Shown here: positions 45,188-55,703 of the stretch, one piece after another | Layout of the letters: every line of letters starts with the position of its first letter | Position numbering within the stretch: the stretch's first letter is position 1 | Source of the DNA: Rhynchopus sp. YZ270_cl-10 | Taxonomy: Eukaryota; Euglenozoa; Diplonemea; Diplonemida; Diplonemidae | Reading direction: 5' to 3' | DNA: 64,000 bases | Assembly: GCA_964035575.1 (NCBI GenBank) | Contig: OZ037903.1 | Location: 211,001-275,000 of the forward strand | The notes under the pieces: generated by a model | What the model saw: only the letters and a program-made list of their open reading frames with translations | Told to the model about the DNA's origin: nothing | The model's database searches: none | Translations under genes and position numbers: made by a program

Positions 45188-45909
45188 ACCCGTGTTTTTT
45201 GGTATAGTTTTTGGGCTGTTTTTTGACTTTTTTGTGGGGGGGGGAAAAAAAATTTCCCGATTGTCGTCAGGGCTCTCGCCGGGGGTCATTTGGGGTCCCG
45301 AGCTTTCCCCCGTAAAAGCGGTCGCTGCGCGCGCTTCGCGCGCGCGACTCCCTGCCAGTGCAGGGAGGCGTGGCGCTTTCTCCCCTCTAGGCAGGTGGGG
45401 AGGGTGAACCACAATCCGTAGTGTGTCAGCCTTATCAGTAACCTCGGTACATTTATGAAAGAAACGGCAGTCATGGCACCCAAAGGTTCCTGGCGAAGCC
45501 ACGGTACGCAACATTTGAGATCTCCTCCGTCTTCCAACCCTCATAATTGAATGCGATGGACACGTCTTGTCCTTCTTCTTGTGCACAACCTCAAATGTCT
45601 CTGATGCTGGACGTTTGCCTGCAACTGACGTGAACATCCGCACCCACAACTACAGCAACCGCCTGCAGAGCCAATTTTTTCCTCAAAAATCCGGGACTTT
45701 TTTTTTTTTCTTTCCTTTTCCCCTTTTTTCGCTTTATTTGATCGCGTTGATCGATCGCATCCCACAGGCGAAACTCTCTGGGGGTGGGGTGGAGTAGAAT
45801 GTACCTGAAATTGCTGTAGGGAAAAACAGGGAATTTTTTTCAGGGAATTTTTTTTATTTTTCCGAAATCCCAATCCCAATCCAGAATTAGAAAAATCCCT
45901 GCTTATGCT

Positions 45910-48424
45910 ACAAAAAAAAAATCATTTTATGGAAGGTGGCGTAGGAAAGTTGGAGAAGGGATGTCACCAATATACCACCATACTACGTGGATCTGAATGA
46001 CTGCCCTGATGCGATGCTCGAGGAGTCCACCTCTGTGTCTGGGACTTCCGGGATGCTGAAGCGGCAGAGGGAGGAGGTGGGGGCAGCACTTCGGCGGAAG
46101 AAGTTGACGTTCGCGGGATGACCAAGTGCAATGCATACACTTAGCTATTGGGGTGCTAGCATTCGAACTAGACACATGAGACGGATTCCCTATTGATATC
46201 GACTACTACGCGGACCAATGCGATTGCACAGAGCTGTCAGTGAGGATGTTATGCACAAACTGTCCTCAGGAATGGAGTCTCCCCCTCCTCCAGAGGGGGG
46301 AAAGGATAGGACAGAGACAAAGCAGATGGACGTTAGGATTCTAAGAGTGTATCCGACGGAATATTCTTTACGGCCACGTACGCATCAATATTCACAGAAA
46401 ATAAAGCCCCCCCCCCCCCCCCCCCCTAGGGGGTCGCATTGTCCTCACAAAAAGTGAAATAAAATTTTTTTGTGACATAGATACTCGTTTCCCGTGGAAA
46501 ACTAGACACATACCCACCCCAAAAATGTTCGGAGGATCCAATGAAACCATTTTTTTACACTTTGGTGGGCTCAGAAATACCAAAAATGGGGAAAATTAGT
46601 GAAAAATGGACTTTTACCCCAAAATGGGCAAAAGTGGTTTTTTAGCAAAAAAATTGATTTTTTTGGATCACCAGAGGTCTATTTTGGTGACTCTCCGGTG
46701 CAAATCGGGTCCCAGGGGTCCTGTGGACCTGATTTCAACGACCAACAGGCTTCTGTACCACTTGCAAATGATTTTTTTTGAGTTTTTGAGTCAAAAAAAG
46801 TGCTTGTCCACCCCTTGTCCACCCCTTGTCCAGTCCAGGACTTTTCCCCTGGCCATCACATAAAGTAGGGTATGATGCAAATTTGGGTACATACCCCCCC
46901 CAAAAATGGTCTGCGGACCCAATGGAACCGGTTTTTTACCCTTTGGAGGACTTAGAAGCACTAGAAATGGGGAAAAGGAGTGAAAAATTGCCCTCCCCCC
47001 CAGATGGGGGGGCAGGGGCGGTTTTGGGCTAAAAAATGCCAATTTAGGGCCGCCAGAGGCCTCTTGGGGTCACTCTCCTGTGGAAATCGTACTCCTGGGG
47101 GTCCTGTGGGCCTGATTTCGGCCAGCTGCACCCTTTTGGACCCTTCGAACCGATCTTGGTTTGAAATATTGAGTTGAACATGACCCCCTGAACCCGTGCG
47201 TATGCGCCTCAAACACCCCCCTCACCCCTCCCCCCTCACTGCCCACCTTCTCCTACCCTGCCAGGCGTAACAAATAAAAAAACGACCTCCCCCTCACAAA
47301 AAGCGTCTGAGGATGCTGCTGAGTTCGTGAGGAGGTTCGTGGATGGGGAGCAGATCAGGGGCGTGTGTATGGCGTGTCCTGATGAAGTGCTTCAGCTGGG
47401 GCTCGAAATGCACGGCTGTGGGGGGAGGCAGAAAATGCCAAATTAGGGATGCCAGAGGCCTCTTGGGGTCACTCTCCGGTGGAAATCGTACTCCTGGGGG
47501 TCCTGTGGGCCTGATTTCGACGAGCTGCACCCTTTTGGACCCTTCGAACCGATCTTGGTTTGAATTATTTAGTCAAATATGTCAAATTCCTCCAATCATA
47601 GGCTGTATACAGTACAAAATCATGAAAACACCAATAAAAACGCATTTTTTTACGTTTTTTCACGTTTTTTGCCGCAAAACCCCCCAAAAACCCCCGGAAA
47701 CCCATTTTTGGGGTGGCACAGGGTGTGGGTCACCACTGAAATGGTCCACCAGCGAAAAAATAATAAAAATTACATAAAAACGTTAGCCAATGCGACCCTC
47801 TACCCCCCCCCCCCCCCTTTTTTTGCGCTTTTATTAGTTTATAAACAGGTCTTTCGAGGCCGAAAACGTTTTGCTGGGGGTTGTGTTGAGATACGCAATT
47901 ATGCTTTTTTTTGAAGAGGTTCGGCAACGCAAAGTACACCCCTGCCCCTATTGAAGTTAGAAGGGGAGGGGAGGGCGGGGGGGATGGAGGTCCTTTTTGA
48001 CTTAAGGCAAAAAGGAGGTCAGGTGCATATCAGATGCAATAAGCCTGCAACAGAACAGAACAATAACATAAACACAAACTTGATTTGCACACGAAGAAAA
48101 AAAAGGGTTTTTTTTTAAAAACACAGCACACTCATCCCCTTGCCAAAAAAGGAAAAAACTTAGTAGTGGAGTGCATCCTCGGGTACACTAATACAACCAA
48201 GTTTTCGAAAAGACAGAAAGAATTACAAGAGAATTGCAAAGACGGGAACAAAAGCGCATTTTGCAACTACCTCATGTTTTCAGGCCGGAAATAAATTTTT
48301 GTACACACATGACGAGCCATGCAAAACAGAACAAAATAAACTGACGAAAAAAAAAATGTACTGTATCTTGCGTATCTTTGGGGGGGAGGGGGGCAAAAAG
48401 GGGAGCAAAAGAGATCTTCTTTTT
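45910..48424. other. spacer with tandem repeats and short open stretches
   Basis: 45985-46123 on the + strand reads as a short protein end (YYVDLNDCPDAMLEE and LKRQREEVGAALRRKKLTFAG, stop). It has no start or partner and may be the last piece of an old element. 46490-47575 is a diverged tandem repeat (below). C runs occur at 46410 and 47805. A reversed family E module lies at 48163-48212. No host gene found. Confidence 0.5.
46490..47575. repeat. diverged tandem repeat, unit about 385 bp
   Basis: Three copies share, in order, an ATGG-TCNGNGGACCCAATG-like start, AATGGGGAAAA, GCCAGAGGCCTCTTGGGG, CACTCTCCGGTGGAAATCG and GGTCCTGTGGGCCTGATTTC. Copies begin near 46490 and 46873; the third, from about 47410, has only the second half. 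GGGTCC and CCTGTGGGC blocks are best kept. Copies are clearly diverged, so the array is old. Confidence 0.7.
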
Positions 48425-50126
48425 CTACTTCGTGAACTTCGGGAGCGGGCAGTCTCCTGTGACTGCCTGGCAGATGAAGTTGTTCAGGAGGAAGAGCGAG
48501 ACCTGTAGTGTGTTATGTGATGTGATAGTGGGGGGACGATGTGTGTGATGGCATACCTCTGGCTGGTTGTGGGGCACCAAATGCCCTGCACCACGCACAC
48601 TCACGAAACGCGCCTTTCCTGCTTCCCACTCAATCTGTGATGTAAAAATATAATACAAAAAATGAGCGTCATTACGTTGCATCGCACAACGTCACGCTGC
48701 CTAAAAAACTAGTTCCTTATATACCACCCCATACCACGTAACCTCCCATCTGCTTCTGCCCGTCTGTGGTCCAGGGGCGCCACTTCTGCGTCTTCTGGAG
48801 GCCGATCTCCTTGAAGTACTCGACAAAGGCGTCCTCGATGGGGGAGGTCTGGAGGCCGCATGCGTCGCTGTCGCCTTCGTAGACGAGCACGGTGAGGCCC
48901 TTCTCGAGGGCCTTCTTGTAGATGAAGCGGACGTCTGTCTGGTCGGTTGTGTAGTTGAAGCCATGGCCGTTGTCGAGGTTGAGGAAGTTCACGTCAAGCG
49001 GCACGCCGATGGCAGAACGGGTCTGGTTGAGTGCAAGCCAGTCGGGCATAGCGTTGCCCGGGCAGGTCCCAGTGGTGGCACCGTTGTGTGCGTTGGAAAC
49101 TGCCTTCAAAACGTTCTTCTTGGCACGGAGCGCCTGGTTGATACCATGCTTGGACAGCTGGTCCTGCGGGCATTGGTTGTAGAGGTTGTAGACGTAGAAC
49201 CCGCCGACCTCCTCCTGCATCTCTGCGATGATCGCCTTGCACTTCGCGCTCAGGTAGGGTGTCTTCATCTCCTCCTCTGTGCATGTGCTCATGATCTCGC
49301 GGTGCAGCTCCTGGCTGAACTGGTTGTGTCCATGGAAGAACTGCACATCATAGTACGGACCTGCCGCAGCGTTGGGGTACTCAAACACACCCACGTTGTC
49401 CAGGTTCACACACCAGTTCACGGGACGGCCCTCAACAGCAGGGCAGCCAATGAAACCATCACCCACACCGAACCCCTTGAAGTTCAACCCCGGAATCGGG
49501 TCGTCCATCAGCGCGTTGACAAACCCGGGGACGTACATGCCGGCGTAGCTCTCACCCATCATGAAGAAGGGGTTCGGCTTGAGCTCGGGGATGATGTTGT
49601 TGAAGAGCTCAACGTGCGCTTTGTGGTTTGCTGCGAAAACGCTTTTGTCCGTCCACGGACCGCATGAGGTTCCGTTGGCGGAAGGGCCGTGCTCTGTGCA
49701 GAAGGAGAACCCGATTGGGGGTGGCGAGTCGATGCAGATGAGGGTGGCGGACTTCGACCACGCGAAGTCGTGGACCTGGGGGGTGGGGATGCCGGTGGCG
49801 TCGTACTTTGCGTCATATGAGTCGACGTTGAGGAGGATGGGGCCGAACTCCTGCAGCAGGCCGAACAGCGACGACGCACCGGGGCCACCGTTGTACCACA
49901 TCACGACAGGGTCGGTGGCGGGGTTGCTCTGCGACTCGACCATCCAGTAGTGGAAGTACATTGTCCCCGTCCCGCTCGGCGGCGTGCCCGCGTTGATGTA
50001 CCCCGAGTACATCTTCGACGGCAGCTTCTCAAGGCCAGGAAGCGAGGTGATCTCATGCTTCGTCGGGTAGTCTGTCACCGCAGCCACTGCGGCAAGCATC
50101 CCAAAGGACGCAACAGTTCTCATCAT
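48425..50126 (-). CDS. serine carboxypeptidase, family S10
   Basis: Three exons (48735-50126, 48557-48634, 48425-48502), 515 residues. S10 enzymes remove C-terminal residues from peptides, usually in lysosomes, vacuoles or outside the cell. A signal peptide (MMRTVASFGMLAAVAAVT) begins it. The nucleophile is in GESYAGMYVP, the Asp in VYEGDSDACGL, and the His in RGAGHLVPHNQPE, which lies in exon 2. The substrate-site motif reads WYNGGPGASS, with Ala in place of the usual Cys. Several Cys suit disulfides. Both introns are in phase 0. An acceptor lies about 35 nt before the ATG. All catalytic residues are kept, so it should be active. Confidence 0.95.
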
Positions 50127-51018
50127 AGTGTTCTCTTTGTTTGGGTGTCCCCCCCGTGCTGGGAAGTGTGGTGGTGTGTATAGAGGGTAAATAGCATTTG
50201 GAGTCCAAAAAAAGGTTGGCTTGAAATACAACAGCCCTCTCGTGACTGTGTACCTTTGGTATGATCGGTGTACCGGGGGATGAACACTAACCGTGCAGTG
50301 CTACATCAATTTCGTGGTTTAGTTCTGATGTGCACTAAATTTACTTCCCGCTTCCACTCAGTCAGATAAATGAAAGGATCATTGCGAACACAGGGTTATA
50401 AATTTCTGTGTGATGTAGGGTCCGGTTGTCCGCTGGGGTCAAAAAAAAAAGGGCGCTAATTTTTTAACATATCCAAATCTTCCCATTTTAGTTTCTCGGA
50501 GTACTGTAAGTGGGGGAAATCTGAGGAATCGACAAAAACAAATGTGAGAGACGGGACTTTTTTTTCTCTTGTCCCCCCCTCCCGCCCACTGCTGTCATCA
50601 CCGTTGTCGCCCCCGCTATTAGCTTTAAATTATTCTGCACGGTTCCCATCCCCCCTTTCAAAAAAAAAAAAAAAAACGTTTGTCCAATTTATAGGATGAC
50701 GCGGGGGGAGGGGGAAAGGGCGAGACGGGAGGAGCTATGTGACACATGGTTACCCTTTTTTTTTGCGAATGTTTCTAAAGTTTTTTTTTTTTTGATAAGT
50801 TTGTTAGTTTTTTTTTGTGTGCCTCTCCAACAGTGTTCCCCTGTTCAAAAAAGGAAGGAAAGTACAGCCCATCCCTGAGGCAGAGAGAAAATGAGGTCTG
50901 GTCTGACACCCAATTTTAACTTGACTTGAAATACAACAGCCCGCTCGTGACTGTGTACCTTTTGCTTTTAACGTGGTGATGTGTGTGTGGTTGTGATTGT
51001 ACGGTTGAATAGGGGGGG

Positions 51019-51083
51019 GGTTGTAGTTCTGCTTTAGAGCTGGATGATGTTGTGCGGGTCCTGCACGACAGTGACGTAAAATG
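51019..51083 (-). CDS. possible last exon of an unrecognised gene
   Basis: On the minus strand, an acceptor-like AAAATCAG is followed by a short frame reading SFYVTVVQDPHNIIQL and a stop, with balanced codon use unlike its AT-rich surroundings. No upstream exon could be joined with confidence; the 51100-51960 region has no clear GTATG donor in frame. Too little to name a function. Confidence 0.25.
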
Positions 51084-51534
51084 AAACTGATTTTTGTTAT
51101 TTTATTTCTGGTTTTTTCTTCACCGTTTGCTTTACAAACAGTGAAAAACTACACAATCAATTCATTTGCTTCATCGTCATGCATCACCACACAGCTTCTG
51201 ATCGCAAATGGTCACTGTATACTGTTTTTATATCATTTATGGTGCGACGCAGGTAAGGAAGGTTGGCCGACTTCACCTCAAAAAACAAAACAAAAAATCG
51301 ACTTCTCTTTTTTCAGGTGGAAAAAAAAAAAAAAATAGAAAAAAACCCCGGAAATGCTGTCCCTCCTGTGGTGCCCGTCTTAAAGGTGCAAAAAGGATAG
51401 CACAATGTTTTTGGCACACAAAATGCAGTAAAAATAAATAGAAATAGAAATTTTTTGGAGAGATGTGACTCTCCCCCCCCTCCGCACAACAGTGAAAGAA
51501 CACACACCCCCAGCCCCCCCACCCTCCACAAACA

Positions 51535-51805
51535 CACGACGGGACCCAATGACAAGTGACAAGTGAATCACTTGTCATATTTATGACAAGTGAAATGACA
51601 AAAAAGTCACTTGTCATGACAAGTGACTTTTTTGTCATTTCACTTGTCATGACAAGTGAATAGCCTATATCCCCATAGAAAATCACTTGTCATGACAAGT
51701 GGACAAGTGGCTCACTTGTCATTCACTTGTCATTTACTTGTCACCCATTTCACTTGTCATTCACTTGTCATTTTCACTTGTCACTTGTCACTGGGTCCCG
51801 TCGTG
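51535..51805. mobile_element. inverted-repeat element with TGACAAGTGA array
   Basis: Ends CACGACGGGACCCA and TGGGTCCCGTCGTG; the next ~20 bp are also mirrored. The interior is about 20 copies of TGACAAGTGA or its complement TCACTTGTCA, some back to back (CACTTGTCATGACAAGTG). No target duplication was clear. A small central part (about 51660-51685) is not repeat. Confidence 0.75.
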
Positions 51806-52426
51806 CAGACGCCCCCGCTTCCCTCTCTGGCAGAGGAAGTGCGGGGTAAATCACTGATAGTCCACACACAGCTGCAACACATCATGGGGGAGAGGGAGAG
51901 AGCTTTCACACGTAAAAGACTCACGCACGTAGAACGCGGGATGAAACATCATGAAAGAGAAAAAAGAAAACGGACCTAAAAAAAAAAAAAAAAAAATGGG
52001 GGGGCATCATAAGCCATTGTGGCCACGTGTCCCGTTTGGGGGAGGGCAGTGAAAACACCCCACATCTAACCCACAGTTCTTACTTTTTTTTTATATAAAA
52101 TCGAGCGTTTTCTTCACTCAAGGGAGAACCAAAAAAAATAGGGGGGGGGGAATGGCTTGGGTATCAAACCCAAGGCTAATCCACGCAAAGAAAAGATAAA
52201 GCTTTTTGTAAGATGAGTGTTGCCTCTCGTGTGTCTCATACTCGCACATCTTTAAAAAAAAAAAGGGGGTTAAGCCTAGACTCCCATTGCTTATTGAGCG
52301 AGGTTAAATACAAAGCACCTCCTAACTACACCCGGGAACCCCTAGATTCACCCGCCCAACCCAAAATAAGACTGGGTTTGTGTATTTGATCACCAAGGCA
52401 TCCTTCAAAAAAAAAAAAATCGCTAA

Positions 52427-53143
52427 GGGTAGTGTAACTTTTTCGGTCTGTTACCGTTATTTTGGTGTTCAAAAAATCCGGCGGGCGGCGGAGAAAAAAA
52501 GTTATGAAGAAAAAAAAGTTTTACCAGGGGGGAAAAAGTTATGAAGAGGTTTTCTTACATTTTTCCAGAGTTTTCTTCACAGTAAAATCCTTATTTTCGT
52601 GACGTGTAGCTTGTTTTCTGTTACGTGTAGCATTTTGTGTCTCATTATCATGTTGCCTGGGTACCTAGGTTCCTGGACACCGGGTGTCTAGGTACCAGAA
52701 AGTTATAGGTACTACAGTGTGTACAGTGTACAGTGTACAGTGTACAGTGTACAGTGTACAGTGTACAGTGTACAGTGTACAGTGTACAGTGTACAGTGTA
52801 CAGTGTACAGTGTACAGTGTACAGTGTACAGTGTACAGTGTACAGTGTACAGTGTACAGTGTACAGTGTACAGTGTACAGTGTACAGTGTACAGTGTACA
52901 GTGTACAGTGTACAAGAAAACACTCGCGAAGGCAAACCACTTTTCTCTCGAGAAAAATTGCTTACTCACCAAGTGATCGTGAGGTGCTATGGGTATGGGC
53001 CCTGTACAGCCCCACCCACATCTTTCCTATAGAACCTCTTCATAACTTTTTTCCCTAGGTACTTTCTACATAACTTTTTTTTTTTGATTTTCAAAAAATC
53101 CGGCGGGCGGTAACGGTAACAGGCTGAAAAAGTTACACTACCC
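52427..53143. mobile_element. Harbinger-like element with a heptamer array, TAA target
   Basis: A 717-bp element with ends GGGTAGTGTAACTTTTTC and its complement; inverted similarity extends ~34 bp to CTGTTACCGTTA. Flanked by TAA (52424-52426 and 53144-53146). Three-base TAA/TTA duplication and GGG ends fit the PIF/Harbinger group. Inner arms share AAAAAATCCGGCGGGCGG and AAAAGTTATGAAG. No transposase. Confidence 0.75.
52717..52914. repeat. (TACAGTG)n heptamer array
   Basis: About 28 near-perfect copies of TACAGTG inside the Harbinger-like element. Because seven is not a multiple of three and the unit has no stop in any reading, all six frames stay open; the long frames here are an artefact. 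Flanked by hairpins (GGTACCTAGG near 52660 and CTAGGTACC near 52688). Confidence 0.9.
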
Positions 53144-53298
53144 TAACAAAATAAAAAAATTCTACTTTTTTTTGGGGTGGGGAATGAAATGGGCCAGGCG
53201 AACGAGATGCGAGTACCTATGTACACATGTGTACATTTTTTTTTCCTCTTTCCAATGTTAAAATACGCAATTCAATGAAGCGACACTTTCGCTGCACT

Positions 53299-55263
53299 CT
53301 ACCCGAACCGTTTTGCCATACTTTCGAAGCGTCTGTTGAATAAAAAAAAAATTGTTTTGTGCGTAAAGCGTGTAATAAATGTTCTGTGATATTTTTTTCT
53401 ACTGCAATACGCTCCCACTGACTACCTGGCCGTGAAGAGGAAACCTCTTTGAGGCCAAAAAATTTAAAAATAGTGAAATTCGCATACGTTTTGAGATATT
53501 CAGCGTTGGGCCTCTCCTCAGGGTTATGACTAAGCATTTGCAGGCAAATGTCGATCAGCTCTTTTGAGTAAGAACTCGAATGCTTCTGGATGGCCCGCGT
53601 CACTGCGTCACGGAGTTTCTGGGGTTCTCTTCCCCAATCGGGTGCATTCAAACAGAGGGATTCGTTTCCAAGCTCCAGCTGTGTTATTTATTTTTTGTAA
53701 ATTCATTTAGTGCAACGCAGATAAAAAAAGACCTCCAATCTGCAAAATCATTCACTTTTCACCCATTGTGGAACGGAGCATTGCTCTGGAAGCTCCAAGA
53801 AAATGGAGTCGGGCAAAAAAAAGAGGAATACTTGCCTTCCATCTGTCGTACACTCTATATCAATATTGCTTTTACCAAATACGCCCCATTTTCTTTCCTT
53901 TTGGGGTGTTGTTCGTTGTGCATACCATGGGATAGGATGGGAGCACCATAAGAATGTAAAGCATGACACCGAGGGAGAAGATGTCTGATGGACATCCGAG
54001 GCGCCCTCGGCCTGACGTTGCTTCGGGTGACATATACTCCATGGTGCCTTCCCGGTCTGCGATACCGGTGCGCCCCCAGGAGTCGAAGTCGATGAGTATG
54101 CACTTCGTGTGCCCTTCCGCAAGCAGCACGTTCGCAGGCTTGAGGTCTCTGTGGAGCATCGGGTGCGGCTTGCCTGACACCGTGAAGGTGTGCAGGTAGT
54201 TCAGCGCAGACGAGATCTGCGCCAGGTAGTTCACAATGATGCGTTCGTCGATCGCACGCTTAGCATTGACAATGTACTTCTCCATGTCGCCTTCGGTGTA
54301 CATAGGCATGAGGATGACGACCTGTGGTGGTGGTGGTGGTGGTCGTAGTGGTGGAGGTCGTAAGGCATACCTCGTTCTTCTTCCTCCCATCGACCTTCAG
54401 ATACGAGATAATGTTCTGGTGTTTCACAGACATCTGGAATTGGATGGCCCACACTTCCGTCTGGTCCTTTTCTGCCGAAGTGCTGTTTTGGTTGGTAATG
54501 TGTAGTGTAGTTAGTGGTGGCAATGTACATACGCGCATGGGATCTTTTTGATGACAAACTCGTGGCGCCCGTCCCTCGTTTTCCCCTTGAATAGCGAGCC
54601 CTGCCCTCCGGCACCGATCTCGCCAACTGTGACGTACCCCTCGAGGTCGCGCTCACTGATGATCTCGGTGCTGGGCGGCTCTTGGTAGGTGGTGCGTGCG
54701 GAGAGGCGCATGGCTTCTTCAAGCATCTTCTCTTCGTCCTCGAGGGACGACGGTCTCCTATGTGAGTGGTCGTGAGAGGACCTTGCTGGGGGTGCGCTGT
54801 GGACAGGTGCGGGAGCAGGTGCAGGGACAGGTGCAGGTGCAGATCTGTACCCTGTTTGCGCTGTTGAGGAGGACGAGGAGGAGCTGTACTGCACAGGCGC
54901 CACTGCGGGTGGGACTGAGTAAGGGTTCGGCGGTTGTACGTACCGCGTGGGTGCTGACGACACTGGTGTCGGCACGCGTTTTGACGCACTGACAGCTTCA
55001 TAAAACGTGGTCATATCCCGAATGGTGTTGAACGTGATGCGCAACCTCCTCATCACCCCTTGTTCATCCGGAATCTGGAATAGTGTGAGCAGATCTTGTC
55101 GCTGTCTGTTGAATTCAGACTGACTGGGCGACACGAACTCGACAGACTTGCAGGAGGCGACATAGGTCATACCGGACTTCACCAACTCCATCATCTTCTT
55201 TCCGTCATCTTTGTTGAGGTATAACCGGATGTAGCCGGTGTCCGTCACGAGCAACGTCGCCAT
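53299..55263 (-). CDS. Ser/Thr protein kinase with novel N-terminal region
   Basis: Five exons (54533-55263, 54371-54482, 53926-54321, 53488-53678, 53299-53332), 487 residues from the first ATG, all in frame. Residues 1-215 are unassigned (MATLLVTDTGYIRLYL..., then Ser/Pro/Ala-rich linker). The kinase domain starts GEIGAGGQGSLFKG, with VIKKI Lys; HRDLKPANVLL is the catalytic loop; the metal-binding motif reads IDFD instead of DFG; GTMEYMSPE and DIFSLGVML follow. The C-terminus RFESMAKRFG comes from a small last exon; without that splice the frame runs on into AT-rich sequence. The frame stays open 5' to an acceptor at 55398, so an upstream exon could add ~45 residues; this start is the least certain in the window. 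Confidence 0.85.
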
Positions 55264-55703
55264 GCCTCTTGCCTGCTTCGGCTTCGGCTTCTTGCCTGCA
55301 GAGCCCGGCGCTGCCGCCCGCAACTCTCCTGCACTCACAGAAGGGGTACGCTTCCGGCTCACCCCCTTCTCGCGCGAGGTGTTGCTATGGCCGAACACTG
55401 TGATAACACAAAGGGAAAGGGGAAGTAGTGGGGGGGGAGGAGAGGACAGGACCGAAACTCTCTCTTCGTGTAGGTGCTGTGTGTGTTGGTGTCACTTTGT
55501 GGGGGCGGGGATACAACACAAACTCTGAGGAAGCTCTATTTACTATTTTTCTTTTCTTTTGACAACATGCTCCCTGTGGTCGACCGATACAGCGATGGAT
55601 GCTGCCTTGCCCTTTACTATCTCCACAGGGGAACCTTCGTTTTGCCAACCAACCACACAGCATCAGCTTGTGTGGCGAACATTATTTTAGGGCAAACATT
55701 TTC

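Larger units (their letters stand above)
39064..45901 (+). mobile_element. 6.8-kb hAT-type DNA transposon with a nested relative
   Basis: Left end CAAGGATATCTCTAAATCC, right end (complement) CAGGGATTTTTCTAATTC, imperfect inverted ends of about 60 bp that both run on to AATTCCCTG. Flanked by the 8-bp repeat CTTATGCT (39056-39063 and 45902-45909). Just inside each end lies a dense array of ACGATCGTAGT-type palindromes. The + strand near 43180-43560 carries a decayed transposase C-terminus: PVQWWGQFAELG, then AERIFSTTG and GWTSEKRRN plus LALKLHKLVVVARSLRE-like sequence, the hAT dimerisation region, with a one-base frame change between the parts. A 778-bp relative is inserted at 40619-41396. An inverted duplication of ~95 bp lies at 40017-40110 and 42310-42405. 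The transposase is not intact. Confidence 0.8.
50164..53298. other. spacer with F modules and two tandem-array elements
   Basis: A full-length family F copy (50219-50405) and an F 5' block (50923-50965) follow the carboxypeptidase 5' region. Two inverted-repeat elements carrying their own arrays lie at 51535-51805 and 52427-53143. Family C modules occur at 52209-52252 and as a remnant near 52265. 51019-51066 may be a last exon of an unseen gene. Confidence 0.6.

Noticed and set aside
51081-51338. + strand frame starting like a signal peptide (MKLIFVILFLVFSS)
   Set aside because: AT-rich, ends in poly(A)-coded Lys, lies opposite to all other genes and has no acceptor.
52648-53058. Several overlapping long open frames on both strands
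   Set aside because: They are the stop-free heptamer array TACAGTG read in six frames; no gene.
55264-55398. N-terminal extension of the kinase from 55398
   Set aside because: The frame is open, but the first codon is GTG directly after an acceptor AG; without a partner exon I start at 55263 and note the alternative.
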